A DNA stretch of 12,530 nt from Microbacteriaceae bacterium (GTDB lineage Bacteria; Actinomycetota; Actinomycetes; Actinomycetales; Microbacteriaceae): NCBI GenBank assembly GCA_017744755.1, contig JAGIAU010000043.1, positions 1 through 12,530 of the forward strand, read 5' to 3'. Position numbers and translations under genes: made by a program. The notes beneath the pieces are model-generated. The model was not told the DNA's origin and did no database searches. It was given only the letters and a program-made list of their open reading frames with translations. This document shows, in pieces, positions 6,840-12,530 of this stretch (positions within the stretch are counted from its first letter, which is position 1; each line of letters starts with the position of its first letter).

Positions 6840-6868
6840 CCCTGAGCGAGCGTCAGCGAGTCGAAGGG
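6840..6868. repeat. REP-like element overlapping the SURF1 stop codon
   Basis: A 29-base element beginning CCCTGAGCGAGCG and ending GAGTCGAAGGG, with CCCT / AGGG ends and an imperfect dyad inside. On the minus strand it reads CCCTTCGACTCGCTGACGC onward, a form I recall from dispersed intergenic elements in Microbacteriaceae. It lies between the converging ABC-F and SURF1 genes and encodes the last codons (Pro-Ser-Thr-Arg) and TGA stop of SURF1. It may also help end transcription from both sides. Confidence 0.55.
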
Positions 6869-7689
6869 CCGTCCAGCAGCGCGTCCTCCTCGGCCGCGTC
6901 GCCCTCGCCGATCTTCGCGCGCCGCGGCTTCGGGACGTAGTCGGGGTCGGCCTGCAGCCGCTCGTTCCGGATCGCCCAGACGAGCGCGGCGGCGGCGAAG
7001 ATCGCGAAGAGGATCCACTGCACGGCGTACGACAGGTGCGGCCCGGGATCGGGCTCCGGCCGGCTCGCCCTGGCCGGCGCCGCCGACAGCGTCGAGCCGG
7101 GCTCGGAGTCGAGCACGCCGTAGGCGCTCGTGAACACGTCGAGCCCGGTGATCGAGGCGATGAGGGGCAGCTCGATCGTCGCGACCTGGCCCTCCGGAGC
7201 GCTGCGCCCGGGGACGGACGGCTCGCCGGCCTTGAGCCTCGCGACGACGGTGATCGGGCCTCGCGGCGCCGGCGGGACGAAGTCGGGCACCTCGCCCTGC
7301 GTCTCGCCGACCGGCACCCAGCCGCGGTCGACGACGAGGACGCCGCGGCCATCGTCCGGGACGAAGGGCACGAGCACCTCGAAGCCGGGCCGGCCATCGC
7401 GCGGCCGGCCGCGCACGAGGAGCTGGTTCGCCGTGTCGTACTCGCCCGTCATGCGCACCGGCGTCCAGGTGTCGGCCGGGTCGAAGGGGTCGGACGGCGA
7501 GGCGAGCACCTCGCCGAGCGGCACGGGCGCCGCGTCCCAGTTGTCCGCGACCTGGCGGATGCGTTCCGCCGCCTCCTCGTTGCGCGCGAACTGCCACCAG
7601 GACAGCAGCCCGCAGACGACCGCGAAGACGACGACGAGCGCCCCGTACCCGAGCCAGCGGCGAGGGCCGGCGAGGACTACTCGCGCCAC
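6853..7689 (-). CDS. SURF1 family cytochrome oxidase assembly protein
   Basis: A 278-residue membrane protein of the SURF1/Shy1 family, which assists assembly of haem-copper cytochrome c oxidase. It has the family layout: an N-terminal membrane helix at 12-32, directly followed by the WWQFARN motif (31-37), a large extracytoplasmic domain with DRGWVPVGE (121-129), and a second membrane helix at about 221-241 starting with LSYAVQW (219-225). A charged cytoplasmic tail of about 37 residues follows and ends inside a REP-like element that supplies the stop. The GTG start at 7689 is inside the end of the DUF3099 gene (13-base overlap) and gives a normal-length N-terminus; the frame remains open far upstream, but the extra residues are low-complexity antisense sequence. 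The pair is probably one transcript from the promoter at 7956-7961. No cox structural genes are in the window. Confidence 0.9.
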   Translation of the reverse strand: MARVVLAGPRRWLGYGALVVVFAVVCGLLSWWQFARNEEAAERIRQVADNWDAAPVPLGEVLASPSDPFDPADTWTPVRMTGEYDTANQLLVRGRPRDGRPGFEVLVPFVPDDGRGVLVVDRGWVPVGETQGEVPDFVPPAPRGPITVVARLKAGEPSVPGRSAPEGQVATIELPLIASITGLDVFTSAYGVLDSEPGSTLSAAPARASRPEPDPGPHLSYAVQWILFAIFAAAALVWAIRNERLQADPDYVPKPRRAKIGEGDAAEEDALLDGPSTR

Positions 7690-7949
7690 GATTCCGGCAG
7701 CTCCAGCGGGCCGACCGTCTCCGGCTCCTCGCTCTGGCGGGTGCGCGCCACGTTCGCGACGGTGACCGCGAGGTAGGGCAGGACGACCGCGCCGAGGAGG
7801 CAGAGCAGCTGCCACCAGCCCGTCACGAACAGGCACGCGATGACGCACGCGACGCGGATGCACATCATCACCGTGTACGAGATGAAGCGCCGGCGCCGGT
7901 CGTCGTCGGCGGAGACCGGGAGCGCCGTGATCGACATCGGGCGGCCCAT
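7677..7949 (-). CDS. DUF3099 small membrane protein
   Basis: A 90-residue protein of the actinobacterial DUF3099 family; function unknown. A short basic segment (DRRRRF, 17-22) precedes two membrane helices, about 25-43 and 46-66, separated by the TGWW turn (43-46), and an acidic C-terminal tail ends in LPESWRE. The charge pattern suggests that the N-terminus is cytoplasmic. It is upstream of and overlaps SURF1 by 13 bases, so it may act with SURF1 in oxidase biogenesis; this is guilt by association only. The ATG at 7949 is 6 bases after TACCCT on the minus strand and so is taken as a leaderless start; a second in-frame ATG at 7937 would shorten the protein by 4 residues. Confidence 0.85.
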   Translation of the reverse strand: MGRPMSITALPVSADDDRRRRFISYTVMMCIRVACVIACLFVTGWWQLLCLLGAVVLPYLAVTVANVARTRQSEEPETVGPLELPESWRE

Positions 7950-7955
7950 GGCACC

Positions 7956-7965
7956 AGGGTACGCT
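7956..7965. promoter_or_regulatory. Back-to-back -10 elements, DUF3099 / fabG divergent promoter
   Basis: The plus strand has TACGCT at 7960-7965 followed by 6 bases and the fabG GTG at 7972. The minus strand has TACCCT (7961-7956) followed by 6 bases and the DUF3099 ATG at 7949. The two hexamers share the central TA. Both predicted mRNAs are leaderless and the predicted start sites are 23 bp apart, so the two polymerases cannot bind at the same time. Confidence 0.55.
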
Positions 7966-7971
7966 CACTGG

Positions 7972-8682
7972 GTGAGCACCAGCCGCGTAGTACTTGTGAC
8001 CGGAGGCAACCGCGGCATCGGCCGGGCGATCGCGGAGGCCTTCCTCGCCGCCGGGCACCGGGTCGCCGTCACGGCGCGCAGCGGCGAGGGTCCCGAGGGC
8101 GCGCTGACCGTCCGCGCCGACGTCACGGACGCCGCGAGTCTCGACAGCGCGTTCTCCGAGGTGGAGAACGCGCTCGGGCCTGTCGAGGTCGTCGTCGCCA
8201 ACGCGGGCATCACCAAGGACACGCTGCTGCTGCGCATGTCCGAGGAGGACTTCGACTCGGTCGTGGACACGAACCTCGGCGGCTCCTTCCGCGTCGTCAG
8301 GCGCGCCGCGAAGGGCATGCTGAAGGCGCGCTGGGGCCGCGTCATCCTCATCTCGAGCGTCGTCGGCCTGCTCGGCTCGGCCGGCCAGATCAACTACGCC
8401 GCGTCGAAGTCGGGCCTCGTCGGCATCGCGCGCTCGCTCACCCGCGAGCTCGGCTCGCGCGGCATCACGGCGAACGTCGTCGCCCCCGGCTTCATCGAGA
8501 CCGACATGACGGCGGAGCTGCCTGAGGAGACGCAGGCGCAGTACCGCTCGCAGATCCCTGCCGGCCGCTTCGCGACCGCCGAGGAAGTGGCGAACGTCGT
8601 CGTCTGGCTCGCCGGCGACGATGCGGCCTACATCTCAGGCGCGGTCATCCCCGTCGACGGCGGGTTGGGCATGGGGCACTGA
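7972..8682 (+). CDS. fabG: FabG-type 3-oxoacyl-ACP reductase (SDR family)
   Basis: A 236-residue classical short-chain dehydrogenase/reductase. The cofactor motif TGGNRGIG is at 10-17, NAG at 77-79, and the catalytic tetrad is N101, S129 (in ISSVVG), Y142 and K146 (in NYAASK). A35-R36 after the second strand (VTARSG) fits NADPH preference. The segment APGFIETDMT (171-180) and the end IPVDGGLGMGH are typical of FabG, the NADPH-dependent second step of each fatty acid elongation round. The family is large and substrates cannot be read from sequence, so another SDR activity is possible; there is no acpP, fabD or fabF next to it. The start is GTG at 7972, 6 bases after TACGCT, giving a leaderless mRNA and a standard N-terminus. 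It converges on the DUF2804 gene with a gap of only 9 bases and no visible terminator. Confidence 0.88.
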   Translation: MSTSRVVLVTGGNRGIGRAIAEAFLAAGHRVAVTARSGEGPEGALTVRADVTDAASLDSAFSEVENALGPVEVVVANAGITKDTLLLRMSEEDFDSVVDTNLGGSFRVVRRAAKGMLKARWGRVILISSVVGLLGSAGQINYAASKSGLVGIARSLTRELGSRGITANVVAPGFIETDMTAELPEETQAQYRSQIPAGRFATAEEVANVVVWLAGDDAAYISGAVIPVDGGLGMGH

Positions 8683-8691
8683 CCGAGGGCC

Positions 8692-9696
8692 TCACCAGCG
8701 GTAGACGGCGTCCTCGACGAAGCCGTCGAAGCCGCTGAACTCCACGCGCGAGCCGTCATCGAGCTCGATCCAGCCCGACCAGGTCCCGAACGACTGGGTC
8801 ACGTGGCCGGTCACGATCGTCAGGTTCGTGCGGTCGTCGCGCGAGTGCTCGACGGCGAACGTCGCCGCCATGCGCTCCCCGCGCACGGTGATCGGGCCGA
8901 GCGGCTCGAAGGCGTCGTGCTCCCAGCTCAGCTCGTCCTGGAGCTTGTGCAGGCGTCCGTCCAGGAACGCGGCGTTCTCGGTCGACGGCGTCCCCACCGT
9001 CCAGGTGCCCCCGATCGTGAAGTCGAGCCGACGACCGTCCGGCAGCACCCCGTGCGCCGCGCCCCACTGCCACCGCACGCTCGCCGGCCAGCGCCCGCGG
9101 CCGTGATCGTGCACGGCCCACGAACCCTCGGGCACGTCGTGCGTCACGCCGTCCACGGTGATGGTGCCGTGCACGGGCAGGCCGATCTGCTTCACGAGCA
9201 GGTGGAAGCGCTTCGGCGACCACGGCACGACGAGTCCGAGCGCCTCCTGCACGGGCCAGCGGTCCACCGTGAGGTTCGCGGACAGCCTCGGCGTGGTGGC
9301 GCGGAGACGGGTGCGGGAGCCGCCGGGCTCGACGTCGATCTTCACGTTGCGGGACCGAGCGCGGGTCGCGGCCCCGGTCCCGAGCGTCCTCGGCAGGAGC
9401 GTGCCGATGCTGAACGGCAGCGTCGCCGTCGCGTCGACCGCCTGGTCCGTCATGCGGTCGAGCAGCCAGACCTGCTGGAAGTCGACCCAGCCGACCGCCG
9501 AGACGTCCACCGCGAGGATGTGCGTCGGCGTCACGACGACCCAGTACTCCCAGCGCTTCGTCCGCCACCACTGGCGCCGGCCGTCGACCCCGGACGCGTC
9601 GACGAGCGAGCCCCGCGACCAGGCGGCCGCCTCCGGGTTCAGCCGACCGCTCGGGAGGACGAGCGGGACCGGGCGCTTCAGCTCGCGGTGCGTCAC
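8692..9696 (-). CDS. DUF2804 family protein
   Basis: A 334-residue protein matching, from memory, the DUF2804 family; biochemical function unknown. Visible landmarks are RWEYWVV (48-54), HDHGRGRWP (196-204) in the most conserved central block, a beta-rich second half with many short strands, and QSFGTWSGWIEL (301-312) near the end. There is no signal peptide or membrane segment, so it appears cytoplasmic. The alternating strands suggest a lipocalin-like or beta-sandwich fold, which is inference. GTG at 9696 is chosen because it lies 25 bases after the serB stop and behind a GGGGAC stretch; the open frame extends upstream to 9810 but would overlap serB. It is the third gene of the probable glgC-serB-DUF2804 operon and ends 9 bases from the converging fabG gene. 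Confidence 0.82.
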   Translation of the reverse strand: MTHRELKRPVPLVLPSGRLNPEAAAWSRGSLVDASGVDGRRQWWRTKRWEYWVVVTPTHILAVDVSAVGWVDFQQVWLLDRMTDQAVDATATLPFSIGTLLPRTLGTGAATRARSRNVKIDVEPGGSRTRLRATTPRLSANLTVDRWPVQEALGLVVPWSPKRFHLLVKQIGLPVHGTITVDGVTHDVPEGSWAVHDHGRGRWPASVRWQWGAAHGVLPDGRRLDFTIGGTWTVGTPSTENAAFLDGRLHKLQDELSWEHDAFEPLGPITVRGERMAATFAVEHSRDDRTNLTIVTGHVTQSFGTWSGWIELDDGSRVEFSGFDGFVEDAVYRW

Positions 9697-9721
9697 GGCG
9701 GGCCGTCCCCGTCCGTCCCGC

Positions 9722-10357
9722 TCACCGCAGCCCGAGCACCCCGAGCACCGCGGCGAGGTCGCGAGTGTCGAGGGCGAGGTCGGCGGCGGCGCGCACCTTC
9801 GGCTTCGCATCGAACGCGATGGAGAGCCCCGCGCGCTCCATCATGATGAGGTCGTTGGCGCCGTCGCCGATGGCGACGGTCCTGGAGGGGGGAACGCCCT
9901 CCGCGTCGGCCCATTCGAGCATGGCCTCCGCCTTCGCCCGCGCGTCGACGATGGGGCCGTCGACCTCTCCGGTCAGCCGGCCGTCCGCGACGGCGAGCCG
10001 GTTCGCCCGCCAGTCGTCGAGCCCCAGCCGCGTCGCGAGCGGGTCGAGGACCTCGTGGAACCCGCCCGAGACGACGGAGATCAGTCCGCCGCCGGCATGC
10101 ACGCCCGCGACGAGCTCCGGGACGCCGCGGGTGAGCCGCACCTCGGCCCGGACGCCGTCGAGCACGTCGACGGGCAGGCCGCGGAGCGTCGCCACGCGCG
10201 CGCGCAGCGACTCGGCGAAGTCGAGCTCGCCCCGCATCGCGCGTTCCGTCACCGCCGCGACCTCGGCGCGCACGCCGGCGCGAGCGGCGATGAGTTCGAT
10301 GACCTCGTCCTCGATCAGCGTCGAGTCGACGTCGAGGACGACGAGGAAGCGGGCCAT
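9722..10357 (-). CDS. serB: Phosphoserine phosphatase SerB (short form)
   Basis: A 211-residue HAD-superfamily phosphatase. Motif I is DVDST (9-13) with nucleophile D9 and acid/base D11; motif II is S97 in SGGF; motif III is K142; motif IV is GDGAND (164-169) with D165 and D169 for magnesium. The segment after motif I, with E16 and E18, fits the SerB cap entry. The predicted reaction is hydrolysis of O-phospho-L-serine to serine, the last step of serine synthesis. It lacks the N-terminal ACT regulatory domain of mycobacterial SerB2, so it is the short form. The ATG at 10357 is 4 bases after the glgC stop without a good Shine-Dalgarno sequence, which suggests translational coupling to glgC. 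DUF2804 follows after 25 bases. A related small-molecule phosphatase activity cannot be excluded. Confidence 0.9.
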   Translation of the reverse strand: MARFLVVLDVDSTLIEDEVIELIAARAGVRAEVAAVTERAMRGELDFAESLRARVATLRGLPVDVLDGVRAEVRLTRGVPELVAGVHAGGGLISVVSGGFHEVLDPLATRLGLDDWRANRLAVADGRLTGEVDGPIVDARAKAEAMLEWADAEGVPPSRTVAIGDGANDLIMMERAGLSIAFDAKPKVRAAADLALDTRDLAAVLGVLGLR

Positions 10358-10361
10358 GGAG

Positions 10362-11597
10362 CTAGCGGACGACCTCGCCCTTGCCGACGACGGTGATCCC
10401 GGCGTCGGTGACCGTGAACCCGCGCGAGCGGTCCGCGACGTGGTCGACGCCGATCTGGGCACCCGGCTCGATCCGCACGTCCTTGTCGATGATGGCGCGG
10501 CGCACCGTCGCGCCCGCGCCGACGGCGGCCCGCTCGAAGATGACGGCGTCCTCGACCACGGCGCCGGAGTCGACGACGACGGAGGGGCCGAGCACCGTCC
10601 GGGTCACGGTCGCGCCCGAGATGACGACGCCGAGCGAGACGATCGAGTCGGTCACGAGGCCCGCGTTCCCCTTCGCATCGCGGATGAACTTCGCCGGCGG
10701 CTGGTTCACCTGCTGGCTGTGGATCGGCCACTCGCGGTTGTACAGGTTGAAGATCGGCAGCGGCGCGATGAGGTCCTGGTGCGCGTCGAAGAACGACTCG
10801 ATCGTGCCGACGTCGCGCCAGTAGGACCGGTCGCGATCGGTCGAGCCGGGCACGACGTTCCGGATGAAGTCGTACACGCCCGCCTCGCCGCGGCTCACGA
10901 AGTCGGGGACGATGTCGCCGCCCATGTCGTGCGCGGTGCCCTCCCGGTCCGCGTCGCGCGACACCGCCTCGACGAGCGCCTCGGCGTCGAAGACGTAGTT
11001 GCCCATGCTCGCGAGCACCTCGCCGGGGGAGTCCGCGAGGCCGACCGGGTCGCGCGGCTTCTCCAGGAAGCGCGCGATGCGCACCGAGCCCGGCTCCTGC
11101 TCGATGACGCCGAACTGGTTCGCGAGGGCGATCGGCTGCCGGATGCCCGCGACCGTGCAGGGGAGTCCCGACTCGACGTGCGCGTCGATCATCTGGGAGA
11201 AGTCCATCCGGTACACGTGGTCGGCGCCGACGACGACGATGATGTCCGGCTTCTCGTCGTTGACGAGGTTGAGGCTCTGGTAGATCGCGTCGGCCGAGCC
11301 CATGAACCAGTGCTTGCCGCGGCGCTGCTGCGCCGGGACCGAGGTGACGTAGGTGCCGAGCAGGCTGGACATGCGCCACGTCTGGGAGATGTGCCGGTCG
11401 AGGCTGTGCGACTTGTACTGGGTCAGCACGACGATCTGGCGCAGGCCCGAGTTGATGAGGTTCGAGATGGCGAAGTCGATGAGCCGGTAGTCCCCGCCGA
11501 AGGGCACGGCCGGCTTCGCCCGGTCCTCCGTCAGAGGCATGAGTCGCTTGCCCTCGCCGCCCGCCAGGACGATGCCGAAGACCTTCCGCCGCACCAT
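10362..11597 (-). CDS. glgC: Glucose-1-phosphate adenylyltransferase GlgC
   Basis: A 411-residue enzyme that makes ADP-glucose from ATP and glucose 1-phosphate, the committed step of bacterial glycogen synthesis. Visible motifs: nucleotide-binding AGGEGKRLMPLT (12-23), RAKPAVPFGG (26-35), GADHVYRMD (124-132), FLEKP with K180 (177-181), and YWRDVGT (259-265). A C-terminal left-handed beta-helix follows from about 312 to 385 (VVISGATV, VVVDSGAVVEDAVIF, AAVGAGATVRRAII). Length and motifs are normal, so it is probably allosterically regulated in the usual way. Two in-frame ATG codons compete, 11597 and 11609; 11597 is preferred because TATGGT stands 7 bases before it and the resulting start MVRRKVFGIVLAGG is like that of relatives. 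It diverges from glgA and heads the glgC-serB-DUF2804 unit. Confidence 0.95.
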   Translation of the reverse strand: MVRRKVFGIVLAGGEGKRLMPLTEDRAKPAVPFGGDYRLIDFAISNLINSGLRQIVVLTQYKSHSLDRHISQTWRMSSLLGTYVTSVPAQQRRGKHWFMGSADAIYQSLNLVNDEKPDIIVVVGADHVYRMDFSQMIDAHVESGLPCTVAGIRQPIALANQFGVIEQEPGSVRIARFLEKPRDPVGLADSPGEVLASMGNYVFDAEALVEAVSRDADREGTAHDMGGDIVPDFVSRGEAGVYDFIRNVVPGSTDRDRSYWRDVGTIESFFDAHQDLIAPLPIFNLYNREWPIHSQQVNQPPAKFIRDAKGNAGLVTDSIVSLGVVISGATVTRTVLGPSVVVDSGAVVEDAVIFERAAVGAGATVRRAIIDKDVRIEPGAQIGVDHVADRSRGFTVTDAGITVVGKGEVVR

Positions 11598-11604
11598 GAG
11601 ACTC

Positions 11605-11610
11605 ACCATA
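11605..11610 (-). promoter_or_regulatory. Putative -10 element for glgC
   Basis: On the minus strand TATGGT is followed by 7 bases (GAGTCTC) and the ATG at 11597. It contains the alternative upstream ATG (11609), so if it is the true -10, that upstream start would not be in the mRNA. No clear -35 is visible. Confidence 0.45.
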
Positions 11611-11621
11611 GTCGGCGCGGC

Positions 11622-11627
11622 TAACCT
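11622..11627 (+). promoter_or_regulatory. Putative -10 element for a leaderless glgA transcript
   Basis: TAACCT is followed by 6 bases (CGAGGC) and the glgA ATG at 11634, the same spacing as sufT, fabG and DUF3099. It lies 12 bases from the glgC -10 on the other strand, so the two promoters are packed into 36 bases and probably compete. Confidence 0.5.
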
Positions 11628-11633
11628 CGAGGC

Positions 11634-12530
11634 ATGCGTGTCGACCTCCTGACGAAGGAATACCCGCCGGAGATCTACGGCGGCGCGGGGGTGCACGTCG
11701 CGGAGCTCGTCCGGGCGCTTCGCAGGGCGCTCGAGGTGCGCGTTCACGCCTTCGGCGCGGAGCGCTCCGAGGCGGACACCCGCGCCTACCCGGTGCCTGC
11801 GGAGCTGGGCGGCGCGAACGCCGCCCTGCAGACGCTCGGGGTGGACCTCACGATGGTCCCGGCGATCGAGGGCGCCGACCTCGTGCACTCGCACACCTGG
11901 TACGCGAACTTCGCGGGCCGCGCCGCGCAGCTCCTCCACGGCATCCCGCACGTCATGACGGCCCACAGCCTCGAGCCGCTGCGGCCGTGGAAGGCCGAGC
12001 AGCTCGGCGGCGGGTACCGGATCTCCTCCTGGATCGAACGCGATGCCGTCGAATCGGCCGACGCCGTGATCGCCGTGAGCGACGGGATGCGTCGGGACAT
12101 CCTCCGCTCGTATCCCCGGGTCGGGTCCGAGCGCGTCCACACGATCCGCAACGGCATCGACCTCGAGACCTGGCGGCCGCGGCATGATCCCGCGCTCCTC
12201 GACGCGCTCGGGATCGACCCGGATCGGCCGACCATCGTCTTCGTCGGGCGCATCACCCGTCAGAAGGGCCTGCCGTATCTGCTCCGCGCAGCGCGTCGGC
12301 TGCCGGCCGATGTGCAGCTCGTGCTCTGCGCCGGCGCGGCCGACACGCCCGAGATCCTGGCCGAGGTGCAGGCCGGCATCGCCGCGCTCCGCGAGGAGCG
12401 GACCGGCGTCGTCTGGATCGAGGAGCACCTGCCGACCGAGCAGCTCTCCGCGATCCTCACCGCCGCGACGGCTTTCGTCTGCCCGTCGGTCTACGAGCCG
12501 CTCGGGATCGTCAACCTCGAGGCGATGGCC
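11634..12530 (+). CDS. glgA: Glycogen synthase, corynebacterial GlgA/GlgM type (partial)
   Basis: The first 299 codons of a GT-B fold, GT4-type glycosyltransferase; the 3' end is beyond the window. The N-terminus MRVDLLTKEYPPEIYGGAGV (1-20) is the glycogen synthase signature with the sugar-nucleotide-binding glycine loop. HSHTWY (85-90), TAHSLEPLRPWK (109-120), VGRITRQKG (204-212, R206 and K211) and the EX7E motif EPLGIVNLE (288-296) follow. A GlgA adds glucose from ADP-glucose to a growing alpha-glucan. In mycobacteria the homologue beside glgC is GlgM, which makes maltose 1-phosphate from ADP-glucose; sequence alone does not separate the two here. The head-to-head layout with glgC matches the mycobacterial arrangement. 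The ATG at 11634 is 6 bases after TAACCT; no Shine-Dalgarno sequence is needed if the mRNA is leaderless. Confidence 0.92.
   Translation, partial: MRVDLLTKEYPPEIYGGAGVHVAELVRALRRALEVRVHAFGAERSEADTRAYPVPAELGGANAALQTLGVDLTMVPAIEGADLVHSHTWYANFAGRAAQLLHGIPHVMTAHSLEPLRPWKAEQLGGGYRISSWIERDAVESADAVIAVSDGMRRDILRSYPRVGSERVHTIRNGIDLETWRPRHDPALLDALGIDPDRPTIVFVGRITRQKGLPYLLRAARRLPADVQLVLCAGAADTPEILAEVQAGIAALREERTGVVWIEEHLPTEQLSAILTAATAFVCPSVYEPLGIVNLEAMA

Noticed and set aside
7690..8058. N-terminal extension of SURF1 through DUF3099
   Set aside because: It would add 123 residues of non-hydrophobic sequence antisense to fabG and out of frame with DUF3099; the GTG at 7689 places the membrane helix at the N-terminus as in the family.
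11598..12428. Long upstream extension of the glgC frame through glgA
   Set aside because: The extension is antisense to glgA, whose motifs are clear, and has no similarity to sugar-nucleotide transferases; glgC starts near 11597.

Overview
High-GC DNA (hand counts of single 60-base lines give about 73% inside the ABC-F gene) with actinobacterial features: a suf operon carrying a Rieske ferredoxin gene, the DUF3099/SURF1 pair, a divergent glgC/glgA pair, and start codons placed directly behind TANNNT -10 hexamers. The two short intergenic dyads resemble ones I associate with Microbacteriaceae genomes. A Micrococcales organism, probably Microbacteriaceae, is my inference; no marker gene in the window proves it.

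Layout. (1) 1-2630, plus strand: end of sufB, then sufD, a Rieske-type ferredoxin, sufC and sufT. This is the SUF Fe-S cluster assembly module; sufS and sufU do not follow. (2) 2631-4559: an interstrand junction holding a REP-like hairpin, a 527-residue minus-strand gene of unknown function with visibly lower GC, and a strong hairpin. (3) 4560-6830: bioY (biotin ECF S-component, minus) and an ABC-F ATPase (plus), diverging from a symmetric -10 heptamer. (4) 6840-8682: SURF1 and DUF3099 (minus, overlapping) diverging from a fabG-type reductase (plus); a second REP-like element provides the SURF1 stop codon. (5) 8692-11597, minus: DUF2804, serB and glgC, read in the order glgC-serB-DUF2804, probably one operon. 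(6) 11634-12530, plus: 5' part of a corynebacterial-type glycogen synthase gene, diverging from glgC and cut by the window end.

How the genes work together: SufBCD with SufT build and deliver Fe-S clusters. SURF1 supports cytochrome oxidase assembly. BioY supplies biotin, which acetyl-CoA carboxylase needs for fatty acid synthesis, and the FabG-like enzyme may act in that pathway. GlgC and GlgA (or GlgM) open the ADP-glucose route to alpha-glucan.

The main hunting result is twofold. First, the 527-residue protein is a cysteine-free, mostly helical protein with small-residue-rich hydrophobic segments and a C-terminal PH-like domain, sitting in an otherwise housekeeping region. Second, seven transcription-unit heads have a TANNNT hexamer 6 or 7 bases before the start codon, which suggests pervasive leaderless transcription, and two of the divergent promoter pairs share -10 bases. 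No RNA genes, CRISPR arrays, insertion sequences or prophage genes were seen, and no gene-free stretch exceeds 300 bases.
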